Part shown: piece after piece, positions 8,688-19,400 of the stretch
Numbering within the stretch: position 1 is the stretch's first letter
Layout of the letters: each line of letters starts with the position of its first letter
Virus record (IMG/VR): IMGVR_UViG_3300006810_000097
Location: 1 to 42,879 of that record
Length of the DNA: 42,879 nt
Strand: one strand, 5' to 3'
Origin: a virus
Program-made: the position numbers and the translations under genes
The notes under the pieces: generated by a model
Seen by the model: the letters and a program-made list of their open reading frames with translations, nothing else
Told to the model about the DNA's origin: nothing
Database searches by the model: none

Positions 8688-11407
8688 GTCAATTTGATTA
8701 TTACATTGAGTTAAATAGTCCCGGGTATGTTCCCCCGACTACAGATGTATCTGATAACTACGCAATTATTGCAAAAGTCGGAGACACTATCAATGTACAA
8801 ACAGAATACACAGGAACTGAAGGCGCTATTGTTAAAGAAATACGTTATGTACGTTCTCCTAACTCAGATCCTACAGCTAATGATCCAGATCCAGATCCTC
8901 CGTGGTTAGATCATAATGAGAAAGATAAAACTTGGACTTATACCAATTTTGATAATAATGATCATTATGCTAGGTGGTACTTTTTTACTGCTGCAACTAC
9001 GGGAAATGAGTTAACTACTAAAGCGCAAGCTTCTGTTAGAATTTTATGGCTTCCTTCTACTCTTGGCTGGGATGGTAATTCTGCAGGAACTAGTATTCTT
9101 CAGGGAGCTAGTGGAGCTATTAATATATCCGCCCCTACCAGTCTTGTTCCTTATGTAGCAGGTACTTGGACTCCTTATCATGTTTCTGATGCTCCTGTAG
9201 CTACTCCTGAAACTTTTCAGTGGAGAATTGTAAGTGGAGGCGGCTCAAATACTTTAATCGATCCTAGTTATTTTGTAAATACGAGCGGGCAAGTATCTAT
9301 AACAAGCACTACTACTGCTGTACAAATTCAACCAACTGCATCGTGTCCTCCAGGAAGATATTTTCTAAAACTTCATCATTATAATACTACTCCGCAATTT
9401 GTTAATGGAACTGCTTCTGCCTCTACTACTGGGGGCTGGAATACTTTTATTGATGAAATTACTTTTGAGGTAGAAGAGTATGTACCCCCCAATGTTGCTG
9501 CAACTGGCACAGTTACAATTGATGGAAATCAAGTAGGATTTGGATATGAGTTTTCTCATACGGAAAATATTGCAGACAGTAACGGACTAGGTACTTTTGA
9601 ATATCAATGGAATAGAAACGGCTACCCCATAACAGGAGCAAATGCAGCTACATATACAACAGTTGCTTATGACTTAGGAACTTCTTTATCTTTAACAATT
9701 AGTTTTACAGACGGAGATGGATACAGTGAGTTCATAACTAGTAATTCTCTAGCTATTTCAGCATTTCCACCCGGAGGAGGAGACGACGAAAATACCGGCG
9801 CACCCTCCATATATTCTCTAACATTAACTCCTGATATTTTAAATTATAATGACTTTTTAGTATATAAAAAGGATGTAATTAGGGTAATTTTAGAAAATGA
9901 TCCAAATGATCCGTATAGAGTAATAGATGTTATAAGTACTACAAATGCAGATGTTTCTCCCTTAACGGGAACAACTATTACTTATTTTGATATCACTTTT
10001 CTTAACAGTACTGAAGAATCAACATTCGAAGTTGAATTTAGATCAAACTCTAATCCCACATTTAGCCCTTCTTCAAGCTATACTTGGACTATTAGTGGAT
10101 ATGTTCAAAAGGATGGCAGACTAAATTTAATAGAGGTAGTACAAGATCAGGATATTGGAGATAATTTTATTGAATTATTTGAAATTCAATTACCTTCAGG
10201 AAACATGGCATTTTTGTACAATGGATTCGACGAGAGCTCTTTAGACAATATATATTTTCCAGACTCCAAAGGATCTGTACTAAATGAATATGTAGCTATG
10301 CCTATAATGATAGAAGGTATAGATGTTAAAAGTAGCGGAGCTTCCTCAAGACCCACTTTAACTTTAGCAAATATACCTGGAATTGCAAGAACCGTTATGA
10401 ATGACGGAGATGGTACAAGAGACGAAGAATTACTTATAAATATTTTAGAGTCTGAAGGTATTTTTAGTGCTCAAGATCTAGTAGGTAGCAAAGTAACATA
10501 CAGAACTACACTATTAAAGTATACTTACAATGAAGGACAGCTGCCTGAACGCCCTACAGAATTTCCAAAAGCTTCCTATTATATAAATAGAGTAGCTCAA
10601 GAAACAGGACCTTTAATGGCTTTAGAACTTGCCAGTCCTTTAGATCTGGAAGGGTTTAAACTACCTAACAGGTATATTATTGGTAAATACTGTCCTTGGA
10701 AGTATCAGGGCTTTTTTGAAAATGGTCAAGGAGGGTGCACCTTTCCTTTAAACAGTAGAGGTAACTTATTTTTTGATGAAAATGATGAGTTAATAGTAGG
10801 TGCAGCAACATTTCCTGACTGGAGCCCAACAACATCCTATGTAGAGGGCGACAGAGTAAAAACTATTACTGGAGCAAGCGCAGTATATATTCCTACAACT
10901 TATAATAGTAAAGTAGTCAAAAATGCTAATGCTGGAGATTTTGATTTATATATTGCGTACAATAGATACTGGATGGAAGCTGACGATGCGGCACAGATAC
11001 TAGCAAAAATAAATAATTATTATTTAATACCTAGTACTTTAAATTCTCCAGGTCTTGTAACTAATGTTACACTTACTCCCGGGATGACCTCTGGTAATAC
11101 TGTTTTATCATATGAATATAAAATTACATTTAGTCGTGCATTTCTTGGCCCGATACTAAAAGGTACTGAAATAAGTTTTACTGATGGTTATAATGGAGAT
11201 GGATATATAAGAATTTGGGAGGCAACTAATCCGAGCAAGGGTAGAAATCCAAATACTCAAAAAGGCGTTTGGAAGAGAATAGATGTTTGTGGAAAACGAG
11301 TAAACTCTTGTAAAGTTCGGTTTCAAGCAACTAGTACCCCTGGAGTTTTAGACACTTATTTGCCTCTTCCTTTTGGCGGATTTATAGGAACAAATAAATT
11401 TAAATGA
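8684..11407 (+). CDS. Minor tail protein L-like, enlarged, with a four-cysteine Fe-S signature
   Basis: The lambda L fold begins near residue 485 (LIEVVQDQDIGDNFIELFEI). Four cysteines are placed as in the gpL C-terminal domain: C670 (KYCPWKYQG), C685 (GGCTF), C869 (DVCGK) and C876 (NSCKVRF). In lambda these ligate a [4Fe-4S] cluster in the tail tip. Here about 180 residues separate the second and third Cys, far more than in lambda L, which has 232 residues in total against 907 here. The extra N-terminal 480 residues are beta-rich and include an Ig-like repeat of the YQWNRNGYPITGANAATY type near 305-360. The gene overlaps M and K by ATGA at both ends. It probably forms the tip between M and J, with the N-terminus displayed outside. 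Confidence 0.88.
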   Translation: MSQFDYYIELNSPGYVPPTTDVSDNYAIIAKVGDTINVQTEYTGTEGAIVKEIRYVRSPNSDPTANDPDPDPPWLDHNEKDKTWTYTNFDNNDHYARWYFFTAATTGNELTTKAQASVRILWLPSTLGWDGNSAGTSILQGASGAINISAPTSLVPYVAGTWTPYHVSDAPVATPETFQWRIVSGGGSNTLIDPSYFVNTSGQVSITSTTTAVQIQPTASCPPGRYFLKLHHYNTTPQFVNGTASASTTGGWNTFIDEITFEVEEYVPPNVAATGTVTIDGNQVGFGYEFSHTENIADSNGLGTFEYQWNRNGYPITGANAATYTTVAYDLGTSLSLTISFTDGDGYSEFITSNSLAISAFPPGGGDDENTGAPSIYSLTLTPDILNYNDFLVYKKDVIRVILENDPNDPYRVIDVISTTNADVSPLTGTTITYFDITFLNSTEESTFEVEFRSNSNPTFSPSSSYTWTISGYVQKDGRLNLIEVVQDQDIGDNFIELFEIQLPSGNMAFLYNGFDESSLDNIYFPDSKGSVLNEYVAMPIMIEGIDVKSSGASSRPTLTLANIPGIARTVMNDGDGTRDEELLINILESEGIFSAQDLVGSKVTYRTTLLKYTYNEGQLPERPTEFPKASYYINRVAQETGPLMALELASPLDLEGFKLPNRYIIGKYCPWKYQGFFENGQGGCTFPLNSRGNLFFDENDELIVGAATFPDWSPTTSYVEGDRVKTITGASAVYIPTTYNSKVVKNANAGDFDLYIAYNRYWMEADDAAQILAKINNYYLIPSTLNSPGLVTNVTLTPGMTSGNTVLSYEYKITFSRAFLGPILKGTEISFTDGYNGDGYIRIWEATNPSKGRNPNTQKGVWKRIDVCGKRVNSCKVRFQATSTPGVLDTYLPLPFGGFIGTNKFK

Positions 11408-12095
11408 TAGATGAAATACAAGAACATTTTGCAAAAGAATATCCTAAAGAAGGCTGCGGAATTATAGGAATTGTTGAAGGAAAAAAACAATGGTTTCCCT
11501 GTAAAAATATTGCTACAAATAATCAAGATTTTATAATGTGTTCAAAAGATTATTTAAATGTAATTAAAAAGCAGATATTTTAGGAATAGTTCATAACCAT
11601 ATAAATACTAGTAATGAACCTAGTGAATCTGATATAAACGGATGTAACAGTACGGGAATACCTTACTATATTTTTGATTCGGAAATGAATTTAAATATAG
11701 TAGAACCAACCACAAAAGCATTTCCTTTAATAGGTAGAGAATATAAATTTGGAGTAATGGATTGTTTCGAAGCTATTAGAGACTATTTAAAAACTCAAAA
11801 TATAGAAATCCCTCCTAGAGCTTTGTTTGAAGAAAATTGGTGGAAGAAAGAAGATTTAAATTATTTTACTGATGATATGGCAAAGCAATGGGGAGGAAAA
11901 CGCGTAGATAAAAAAGAATTACAGATAAATGATGTATTAATTTTTCAAATGGAGTCAGATGTACCAAATCATTGCGGAGTTTATATAGGCAAGGATATGT
12001 TTTTTCACCATGCAGTACATCGTCTTTCTTGCCGAGAATCTTTGTTTCCAAGATGGGCCCCCACAATTGTAGGAGTTTATAGATATGATGCGTAA
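11404..12095 (+). CDS. Tail assembly protein K-like (JAMM + NlpC/P60), interrupted by a -1 frame change
   Basis: Frame 1 runs from the ATG at 11404 (overlapping the L stop as ATGA) to a TAG at 11581-11583. It encodes 59 residues with the JAMM glutamate (E16, in PKEGCGII). The -1 frame is open from 11568 to 12095 and carries the rest: HNH at 11592-11600, then seven residues, then SESD (a complete JAMM HxHx7SxxD metal motif), followed by an NlpC/P60 domain with the catalytic Cys in GVMDCFEAI and His in NHCGVYIG. Joined, the protein has about 230 residues, close to K-family length. K-type proteins assist tail-tip assembly and may cleave peptidoglycan. Either the ribosome shifts at the A5G run, or an A is missing here by mutation or error. 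Confidence 0.82.
11565..11571 (+). other. Frame-change point in K: T AAA AAG
   Basis: The zero frame reads ATT AAA AAG CAG. The -1 frame has TAA at 11565-11567 and is open from 11568 as AAA GCA GAT ATT TTA GGA. AAA AAG is the core of strong bacterial -1 sites (A AAA AAG in dnaX), but the first base here is T. One extra A in the five-A run would also restore one continuous frame. The sequence alone does not decide between recoding, mutation and assembly error. Confidence 0.55.
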
Positions 12096-12921
12096 AATAT
12101 ATTTAGAAGGGGATATAGGCGAAAAGTTCGGAAAAGAATTTACTATGGACGTATCTTCTTTCCAAGATGTTGTTAAATGCCTTGATTGTAATTTTCCAGA
12201 GCTTCGTCCATATTTAATAGAATCTTCGGAAAAAGGTATAGAATTTGTTTGCGAAGTAGATGATACACCTATTACTGATGAGACCGAGCTTTTGCTTCAC
12301 TATGATACAGGCGCAATGACAATTCGTGCTATACCAGCAGGTTCTGGAGGAGTTGTAAAAGCAATTGTAGGCTTCTTGATGGTAGCACTTTTATTCGTTC
12401 CAGGAATGCAGTTTTTAGGGGCGGCAGCAGGAAAAACATTATTTGCAACCGTTATGGCAGGAGGAGCTAGTGGATTAGCAATAGGTGCTGCTTTAGGACT
12501 TGCAGTTCTTGGGGGAGCACTTTTAATGCAGGGATTAACTGAAATGATGATGCCTGATCCTGCGACAGATAATGGTGGCGCATCAAAAGAGGATACTTAT
12601 CTTTTTCAGGGGTCGGGACAAGTAATTGCTGAAGGAGATCCTGTCCCGGTGCTTTACGGGCAGTTAAGAATATCAGGGAGGCCAATTAGTTTTCAAACTG
12701 CTAATGCAGCTGCTGTATTTGTTCATAGAGACCCTTTAAACGCTGCCACACCAAATACCGATAATACAAATGAGGAAGGCACAGATAATTATAACGGAAA
12801 TACAGATGGCGGCAATGGCGGAGGAACTGATGGAGGGGGTGATGGTGGAGATACTCAACCGACCCGTCCACCCAGTGGGCCTGATTTGGACCGAAGTATT
12901 ATTCCAAGATTTGAGTATTAA
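12085..12921 (+). CDS. Tail assembly protein I-like
   Basis: The 278-residue protein fits the lambda tail assembly protein I family (lambda I has 223). It has a charged N-terminal domain (MMRKIYLEGDIGEKFG), two long hydrophobic Gly/Ala-rich segments at about 88-116 and 121-152, and the motif GSGQVIAEGDPVPVLYGQL near 184-202, which resembles the family signature (GQV...G..VP..YG). The C-terminus (about 235-265) is a Gly/Asp/Thr low-complexity linker. The start lies 11 nt inside the end of the K-like gene, and the order K-I-J is that of lambda. In lambda, I is needed for tail-tip assembly and is not clearly retained in the virion. Two ATGs are adjacent (12085 and 12088); either could be used. 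Confidence 0.85.
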   Translation: MMRKIYLEGDIGEKFGKEFTMDVSSFQDVVKCLDCNFPELRPYLIESSEKGIEFVCEVDDTPITDETELLLHYDTGAMTIRAIPAGSGGVVKAIVGFLMVALLFVPGMQFLGAAAGKTLFATVMAGGASGLAIGAALGLAVLGGALLMQGLTEMMMPDPATDNGGASKEDTYLFQGSGQVIAEGDPVPVLYGQLRISGRPISFQTANAAAVFVHRDPLNAATPNTDNTNEEGTDNYNGNTDGGNGGGTDGGGDGGDTQPTRPPSGPDLDRSIIPRFEY

Positions 12922-12937
12922 GTAAAGGAGTAAATTT

Positions 12938-15900
12938 ATGCCAGATGGTATCGGGGGTGCGAATTACCTATTTAATTTAGGTATTGGCGGACCAAATAAT
13001 TCAGGTAATGTAAATCAAACAGAAAGAGTATTTACTCAAACTGGGTCAGGCACAGTAATACAAAATATTTCTATTACTGATGCTATATGTGAAGGCCCAG
13101 TAGCAGGTTTGGTAAATGGAACAGGGTCTATTTATTTTGATGATGTTCCTGTAAAAGATGCAAAATATTTAGGATATATTCCTCCCCAAGGAGTATTAGG
13201 CTCCGCTATAGATCCTAGTACTAGAATTGCATTTTCTGGTAAAAATGGAACTTTATCAAGTGGGAGTACGCTACCAGATTATATGATTGATACCAGTACC
13301 GGAGATTACTATGCAACCGGAAAAAGTATAATTTTATTTGATTATTTATTCGTAGATGACTTAGATATTACATCTACTGTAAGAGATGCAAATAATCAAG
13401 TAAGAATTACAGCTGATGCAGCAAATAATTTAAGCGGAGATATACAAAGGTGGATTACCTTAAATGATGAAAATTCGCGCGCCTTTTTAGTAGCAGCAGA
13501 TGCTGGTAGTGTTATGGGGGGCCAGACTGTATATGCTATTGCAAATACTATTATATTTGAACCAAAAAATCCTTATGTTGCCATTTACCCCCAAAAGTAT
13601 AAACTATTTATTGCTAAAAAGTTTGCTCTTGCTAGTATTCCTAACAACAAAAGTGTTGTAACCGAAAACGAACCACAACCAGGAAATTATATATTTTCAA
13701 TTACAAGCTCTCTTCAGTTTAATTTCGAAGAAGAATCCCAGATAGAATTACCAGATGAAGTTACTGTAGACGATGCACCAAATTATTTATTGCCCGACGA
13801 AAAAGACGCTTGGGTAGACTACTATAATCGACAGTCTGGAGGCTGGAGAACTGCGGGTAATTTTTTAAAAGTAGAAGGGCTTTATTCGCAAGAACGTAGG
13901 GGCTATTTGATACAAGAGCCTTTATCAGAAGTAGGCACTGTAGGGGCGGCCGTAGTTACAGAAGGAAATTTAGGAGGAATTACCACAGACTTAAAAATAT
14001 TAGCCCCAGATCCTAATAATCCTACTCTTTCAGACTACGGCAAAAATACCAATGAATCAATAACAATTTTTGATATACACGGGCTTCCTAATATCGATCC
14101 AGAAAATGGATATGTAAATAGAACAGGGTTAGGTCAGCTGGAGTTAAACGCACATACTGTAAATAATCCTACAGATATTCCATCAAGTGCTTTTGCAAAT
14201 AATGCAAAAATAAACGAAATGGATCAAATTTCTTTAATGATTACCTACCCTCAAGGATTACATACAATGAATCAAGAGGATGGAAGTCTATTGACTTGTT
14301 ATGCTATATATAAATTTAGAATAAAATTTACAACAAATGGAATTACAGGACCTTGGGTTGATTTATTTGGAAATTCTGTTAGACATTGGGGAAGAACAAG
14401 AGCAGGAATTTCTTATGAACATATTATAGACTTAGAAAGTTTCAGACCTTTTGATACTTTTGTACTACAAGTAGCTAGACAAACTAGAAGTGCAGGGCTA
14501 CCTGTTTACTCAACTGGAAGATCGGCAGGCAGTGAAGATGATAAGACAGACTATTATACGGTTGCAGAATCGGTAATTAGTAAAATTCAATGTGTCATAA
14601 AAGATAAATTCACCTACCCATACACAGCACTAGTAAATACAATTTTTAATTCTAAACAGTATAATAAAGCTCCCAGAAGAACTTATGAAATGCGCGGAAT
14701 GTTAGTAAAAATTCCCGAATCTTACACTCCTCGGGAGTACTCTCATACGGGCAAAGCCGAGTATGAAAATTTTTGGGGAGGAAACTTTAAAAAAGTTTTA
14801 CACTATACTGATAATCCTGCTTGGTGTTTTTATGATATAGTAACAAATAATAGGTATGGTGCCGGACAGTACATTTCTGAGTTTGATATCGATAAGTACT
14901 CTTTATATAGAATTGCTAGATATTGTGATGAGCTAGTAGGTACAGGTAAAATTGCAGGTTTTACTAGTTTTAAAACAGGAGAGTTTTATAGAATTAAAAC
15001 AACAGGAGCAATACCTTGGACAGACATAGGAGCTCCTGATGGAAATGTGGGAACAGAATTTAGGTACATACGTCCTACAGATAGCGCTCCTTCTGATATG
15101 GAAGGAACGGCAGAATTATTAGAACCTCGGTACAGAATGAATGTACTTCTTACTAAGCCGATCGAAATTTATAAAGTATTGAAAGATATGGCAACCAATT
15201 TTGCCTCTATAATTTATTGGCTAGACGGTCAAATAAGTTTAGTACAAGATGTTCCTTCTGATCCCGTTTATAACTTTACAAAAGCTAATGTTATTGATGG
15301 GCGTTTTGCGTATGAAGGAACTCCTGAGAATACAAAATTTAATCAAATAATTGTAACTTGGAATGACCCTGCTGCAAACTATGAGCTAGTCCCTCTACTT
15401 ATAGAAGACAAATCAGATATTGCAAAAACTGGACAAATTAGGACAAAAGAAGTAGTAGCCTTTGGTTGTACTTCTGAAAGTCAAGCAATACGAATGGGAA
15501 AGTGGAAACTATGGACGGCACAGAATCAAAGAGAAGTCGTTACATTTAAGACGTCTTTTGGTAGTGCTTTCATAAGGCCAGGGGACGTAATAACAGTACA
15601 AGATGGAGATCGATATGGAATTTCGTATGGCGGAAGACTTAGTAGTGGAGGGACTCTTAATTCTTTAGTTTTAGACAGAGAGATAACTTTTAATTCTACA
15701 AGTGACTATGAAATGTACCTAGTAATTACAGAGCCCGCGGCTTTTTATACCGGAGCTCAATCAATTGCTATAAATGGAACAACTTATAATACTAACGATA
15801 GAATACCAGAAGCTTATGTTTTTAATGGCAAAGACTATATTTTAACAAGTCTAGATAGTGAGAGTAAAGCTTCAAATGCATTTTCTAGTTCTGCTGGAGA

Positions 15901-16435
15901 TACATTACTTCAAATGTCTTGGCATTCTGCAACTTATGTGCAAAAAGTAGATATAACTAACCCCGGGACAGTTACAACATCGTCCATTAACTTAGCTAGT
16001 AGTTTAGATAAGGTTCCTCGAGCAAATTTAATTTGGTCTATACGAGAAATAAATTCAGACGGGGCCGAAATATTAGGGTCAGCAAAAACGTATAAAGTTT
16101 TAGATATAGCAAAAGAATCTAAAAATATATTTGCTGTAACGGCCGTGGAGCACTATAATCAAAAATTCGGAGAAATAGAAAAAGAATATGACTTAGGAGC
16201 TATACCCCCTAGTGCTTATGCAGAAAAAGAGCCTGATGTCATTCCTTCAGTTAAAAATCTGCACGCCTCATTTGAAGGCCCTCAAGCTACTCCATTCTCT
16301 GAAATTTTATTATCGTGGGATAGACCAGAAAATGACGAATGGATTAGTCATTTTGAAATAGTACATACTGCAGATACAGTAGTGTCTCCTGTAACCACCA
16401 CAGAAAAGTCAATAAACTTTCCAGGATTTGATTAA
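12938..16435 (+). CDS. Host-specificity / tail tip protein J-like, N-terminal part
   Basis: This 1165-residue protein matches the lambda J family: an N-terminal SITDAICEGPVAGLVNG motif with a following FDDVPV, and in the middle AEYENFWGGNFKK...NPAWCFYDIVTNNRYGAG...YRIARYCDELVG, the conserved tip-protein core. J forms the trimeric central tip of the tail and contacts the receptor. AAAGGAG lies 8-9 nt before the ATG. The last 65 residues begin a fibronectin type III domain (IPSVKNLHASFEG...LLSWDRPEND) which is not completed: the TAA at 16433-16435 falls where the domain's later strands should begin, and those strands are found at the start of the next gene. The function is therefore probably shared by two polypeptides, unless the frame is joined. 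Confidence 0.92.
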   Translation: MPDGIGGANYLFNLGIGGPNNSGNVNQTERVFTQTGSGTVIQNISITDAICEGPVAGLVNGTGSIYFDDVPVKDAKYLGYIPPQGVLGSAIDPSTRIAFSGKNGTLSSGSTLPDYMIDTSTGDYYATGKSIILFDYLFVDDLDITSTVRDANNQVRITADAANNLSGDIQRWITLNDENSRAFLVAADAGSVMGGQTVYAIANTIIFEPKNPYVAIYPQKYKLFIAKKFALASIPNNKSVVTENEPQPGNYIFSITSSLQFNFEEESQIELPDEVTVDDAPNYLLPDEKDAWVDYYNRQSGGWRTAGNFLKVEGLYSQERRGYLIQEPLSEVGTVGAAVVTEGNLGGITTDLKILAPDPNNPTLSDYGKNTNESITIFDIHGLPNIDPENGYVNRTGLGQLELNAHTVNNPTDIPSSAFANNAKINEMDQISLMITYPQGLHTMNQEDGSLLTCYAIYKFRIKFTTNGITGPWVDLFGNSVRHWGRTRAGISYEHIIDLESFRPFDTFVLQVARQTRSAGLPVYSTGRSAGSEDDKTDYYTVAESVISKIQCVIKDKFTYPYTALVNTIFNSKQYNKAPRRTYEMRGMLVKIPESYTPREYSHTGKAEYENFWGGNFKKVLHYTDNPAWCFYDIVTNNRYGAGQYISEFDIDKYSLYRIARYCDELVGTGKIAGFTSFKTGEFYRIKTTGAIPWTDIGAPDGNVGTEFRYIRPTDSAPSDMEGTAELLEPRYRMNVLLTKPIEIYKVLKDMATNFASIIYWLDGQISLVQDVPSDPVYNFTKANVIDGRFAYEGTPENTKFNQIIVTWNDPAANYELVPLLIEDKSDIAKTGQIRTKEVVAFGCTSESQAIRMGKWKLWTAQNQREVVTFKTSFGSAFIRPGDVITVQDGDRYGISYGGRLSSGGTLNSLVLDREITFNSTSDYEMYLVITEPAAFYTGAQSIAINGTTYNTNDRIPEAYVFNGKDYILTSLDSESKASNAFSSSAGDTLLQMSWHSATYVQKVDITNPGTVTTSSINLASSLDKVPRANLIWSIREINSDGAEILGSAKTYKVLDIAKESKNIFAVTAVEHYNQKFGEIEKEYDLGAIPPSAYAEKEPDVIPSVKNLHASFEGPQATPFSEILLSWDRPENDEWISHFEIVHTADTVVSPVTTTEKSINFPGFD

Positions 16436-16437
16436 TG
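16433..16437 (+). other. TAATG junction splitting J inside a fibronectin III domain
   Basis: The J-like frame stops at TAA 16433-16435 and the next frame (-1 relative) starts at ATG 16435-16437. The -1 frame has a TGA at 16429-16431, so only 16432-16435 is open in both. AGGA at 16423-16426 is 8 nt before the ATG, which favours stop-and-restart translation over frameshifting. A single missing T (GATTTAATG) would also give one frame. Confidence 0.7.
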
Positions 16438-19400
16438 TCAGAAGAAATTACATTTAAAGTAAGAAGTGTTTCTCATAAAGGAAACTATTCTGAATTTAAA
16501 ACAGTACGGATAAATAGAGATGGGCAAAAGTTTACTCTTATAGGCCCTCGTATTCATGATGGTATGCCCAAAGGTGCATATGCTAGTTTTAATGCAGATA
16601 CAGTCAATTCCTTTAGAGCCGATGAAACTCAAAGTACAGAGGAAGGAGCAGGAGATCCTGTATCTAGTAGGTATAGGGGTTTAATAAATTGGCCTTTCTT
16701 AAGAGATTTAGTAGCAGAGTTATACCCTGACGGCTGGACTTATGAAGGAACCGTTTTAAATCCTCAACCTACAGAAGATTTTGACGAATTTGATTACACT
16801 TTTGAAAGCTATCCTGTTAATATATCTTCAATAGTAAATCCTCAAAATGCAATCACAGTATCAGAGCCTCAAGTAGTAAACTTAGATGGAGTAGTTCCTG
16901 ACGAGACACGCGAACTTTATATACTATTTCAAGCGCAGTATAGAACCATTCATTTAGTGGAGTGGGACAAACATGCAATGCCAACATTACCGTTTTGGAG
17001 ATTTATGGGGGATGGCACGCGTGCTATGGATCATAGCAGTAATTGGCTTAGCATTGGAAATGTTGCGGTATCAACTGACGGTATAATGACAGGTTCAGGG
17101 TTTAGACAATCTCTTAAAGTTAATGATACTGTAACTTTTCCTGTAGGCTCTATTAATGACGAATACTTAGGATTAGGGGCCAAAGTAATAGAAATTAACA
17201 GTGATACCCAAGTTACTTTAGATCGTTCTTTTGAAACCGAACTTCAAGTTCAAGCAGCTTATAGAGCTGTTTATCGTCCTAACTATTCTAATGACGCTGT
17301 TCTTGCACAAGTTCTTAGAGGTCCTGATGGGCCACCTTACGTATTAAACTTTATACTAAATCGTTCCTTTATAGGCGCTGTTTCTAATTTAAATCCTCAG
17401 CAGCAAGCAGAAACAGGAACAAGTGATGGAATTACAATAAATGGTCCAAATGCCGGAATTGACGTAGCTGGAGGAAGTATTCGTGGGGGAATGACTGATT
17501 ACGGTGTTGGTACCGGTTTTTGGTTCGGCGTAGATCCTACAGACGGTTTACATAAAGTAGCTATAGGAGATCCAGCAGCAGGAGACTTTATAACTTACGA
17601 TGGTACAGACATTAATTCTAAAATGAATAATTTAGAATTAAGAGGCTGGCTAAGAGGTCCTGCTAACTTTGTAATTGACCCAGCAGTTCATGGAGACGAT
17701 ACGGGTACTGTAATTATTGCAGGAAATTTACAAGTAGATGGTACTACAACAGAAGTAAATAGTACTATTATGACTGTAGACGATAAAAATATAGTTCTTG
17801 CAGATGGTGCAGGAAATGCTGCAGCAGCACAAGGAGGAGGTATTACTCTTGACGGAGCTTTTGCAGCAATTCAATATAATATTGCTTCTTCTTTACCAGA
17901 TGGATCTGGAGGTACGGGGCCTGCATGGGAATCTAATATTCAATGGACAGTTGCTGATGGTCTATCTGTTTATGGCTCTACTCATTTAAGAGAAAATGTT
18001 TTACTTGGAACTTCTTCTACCGATGTAGTTACTTTTAATGCGGAAATTGAAGAAAATTTAATTCCTACTACAGCAAATAGTTATGATATTGGTAGTTCAG
18101 CTAAAAGATGGGGAGAATTATTTGCAAACGCCGCAGATATAGGAACAGGAGGACTGAAAGTAGCAGGAGGTTCTAGCACTCAAATTTTACAGCATGATGG
18201 TACAAAATTAAGCTATATTGATTATACGTTAGAAAGTTTAACAAATGTTTCTACTGGGGCTACCGCGAATAAACTTTTAAAATATGATGGTACAAATTGG
18301 GGTCCTGGAACAGTAGCATTTTCTGACTTAACTAATACTCCCACAACTTTAGCAGGTTATGGGATTACCGATGCTGCTACCGCAGCTCAAGGAGCAAAAG
18401 CAGATTCCGCAGTACAGCCGGGGGATAATGTTTCTGTTCTAGCTAATGATGCAAACTATGTTACTTCGACCAGCCTTCATGCAGTAGCCACAAGTGGTAA
18501 TTATAGTGATTTAAATGGTACTCCAAATCTTCATGCAGTAGCAACATCAGGCTCTTATAATGATTTAATTAATAAACCAAGCATACCGACAAAAACTAGT
18601 GATTTAACAAATGACTCTGGGTTTATTACAAGTGCACAAATACCTAGTGATGTTAGTGATCTAACTGATACTACTAATTTGCTTTTTTCAGGCAACTATA
18701 ATGATTTAAGTAATAAACCAACTATACCTACAAAAACTAGTGACTTAACTAATGATTCAGGATTTTTAACTTCAGGGAGTTTTGCAACTGTAGCTACTAC
18801 AGGTAATTATAATGATTTAAGTAATTTACCAAGTATACCTACAAATAATAATCAATTAACAAATGGTGCGGGGTATCTTACAGATGTATATACAATTAAT
18901 GGAAATTCTATAATAGGAACAGGTAACTTAAATGTACAGGCTACTCTTGACGTCGCAGGACTTACTGATGTAACAATAACAAGTATTCAGTCCGGTAGTT
19001 ACCTTTTCTACCAAGGGCCCACAGGAGGCTGGGTAAATGCACAGCCAAGTATAGCTACCTTTAATGATGTAGCATATAGCCCTAACCCTCCAGCGACAGA
19101 TAATGAATTACTGCTTTGGGATACTACAGCCGGAGAGTGGCAAAATAAAGCTTTTAGTACTTTTAACTTAGGAGATCTAGGGGATGTTAGTAGTAATGTT
19201 CCTTTTTCTTCTGACTCTGTTTTAAAATGGGATGCCACAAATAGTGAGTGGGAACCTCAAATGCTTTATCTATTTAACTTAGCAGATACGGCAGTAGGAG
19301 GTAGATCAAATGGCGATGTATTAACTTGGAGGTCTATAGACAGCAAATGGGTGGCTCAAGCTCCCGGCACCAGCATAACATTAGGTAGTTTAAGTAATGT

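Noticed and set aside
11866-12066. Open frame on the - strand inside the K-like gene
   Set aside because: It is a shadow of the NlpC/P60 coding frame with no start signal or motif.
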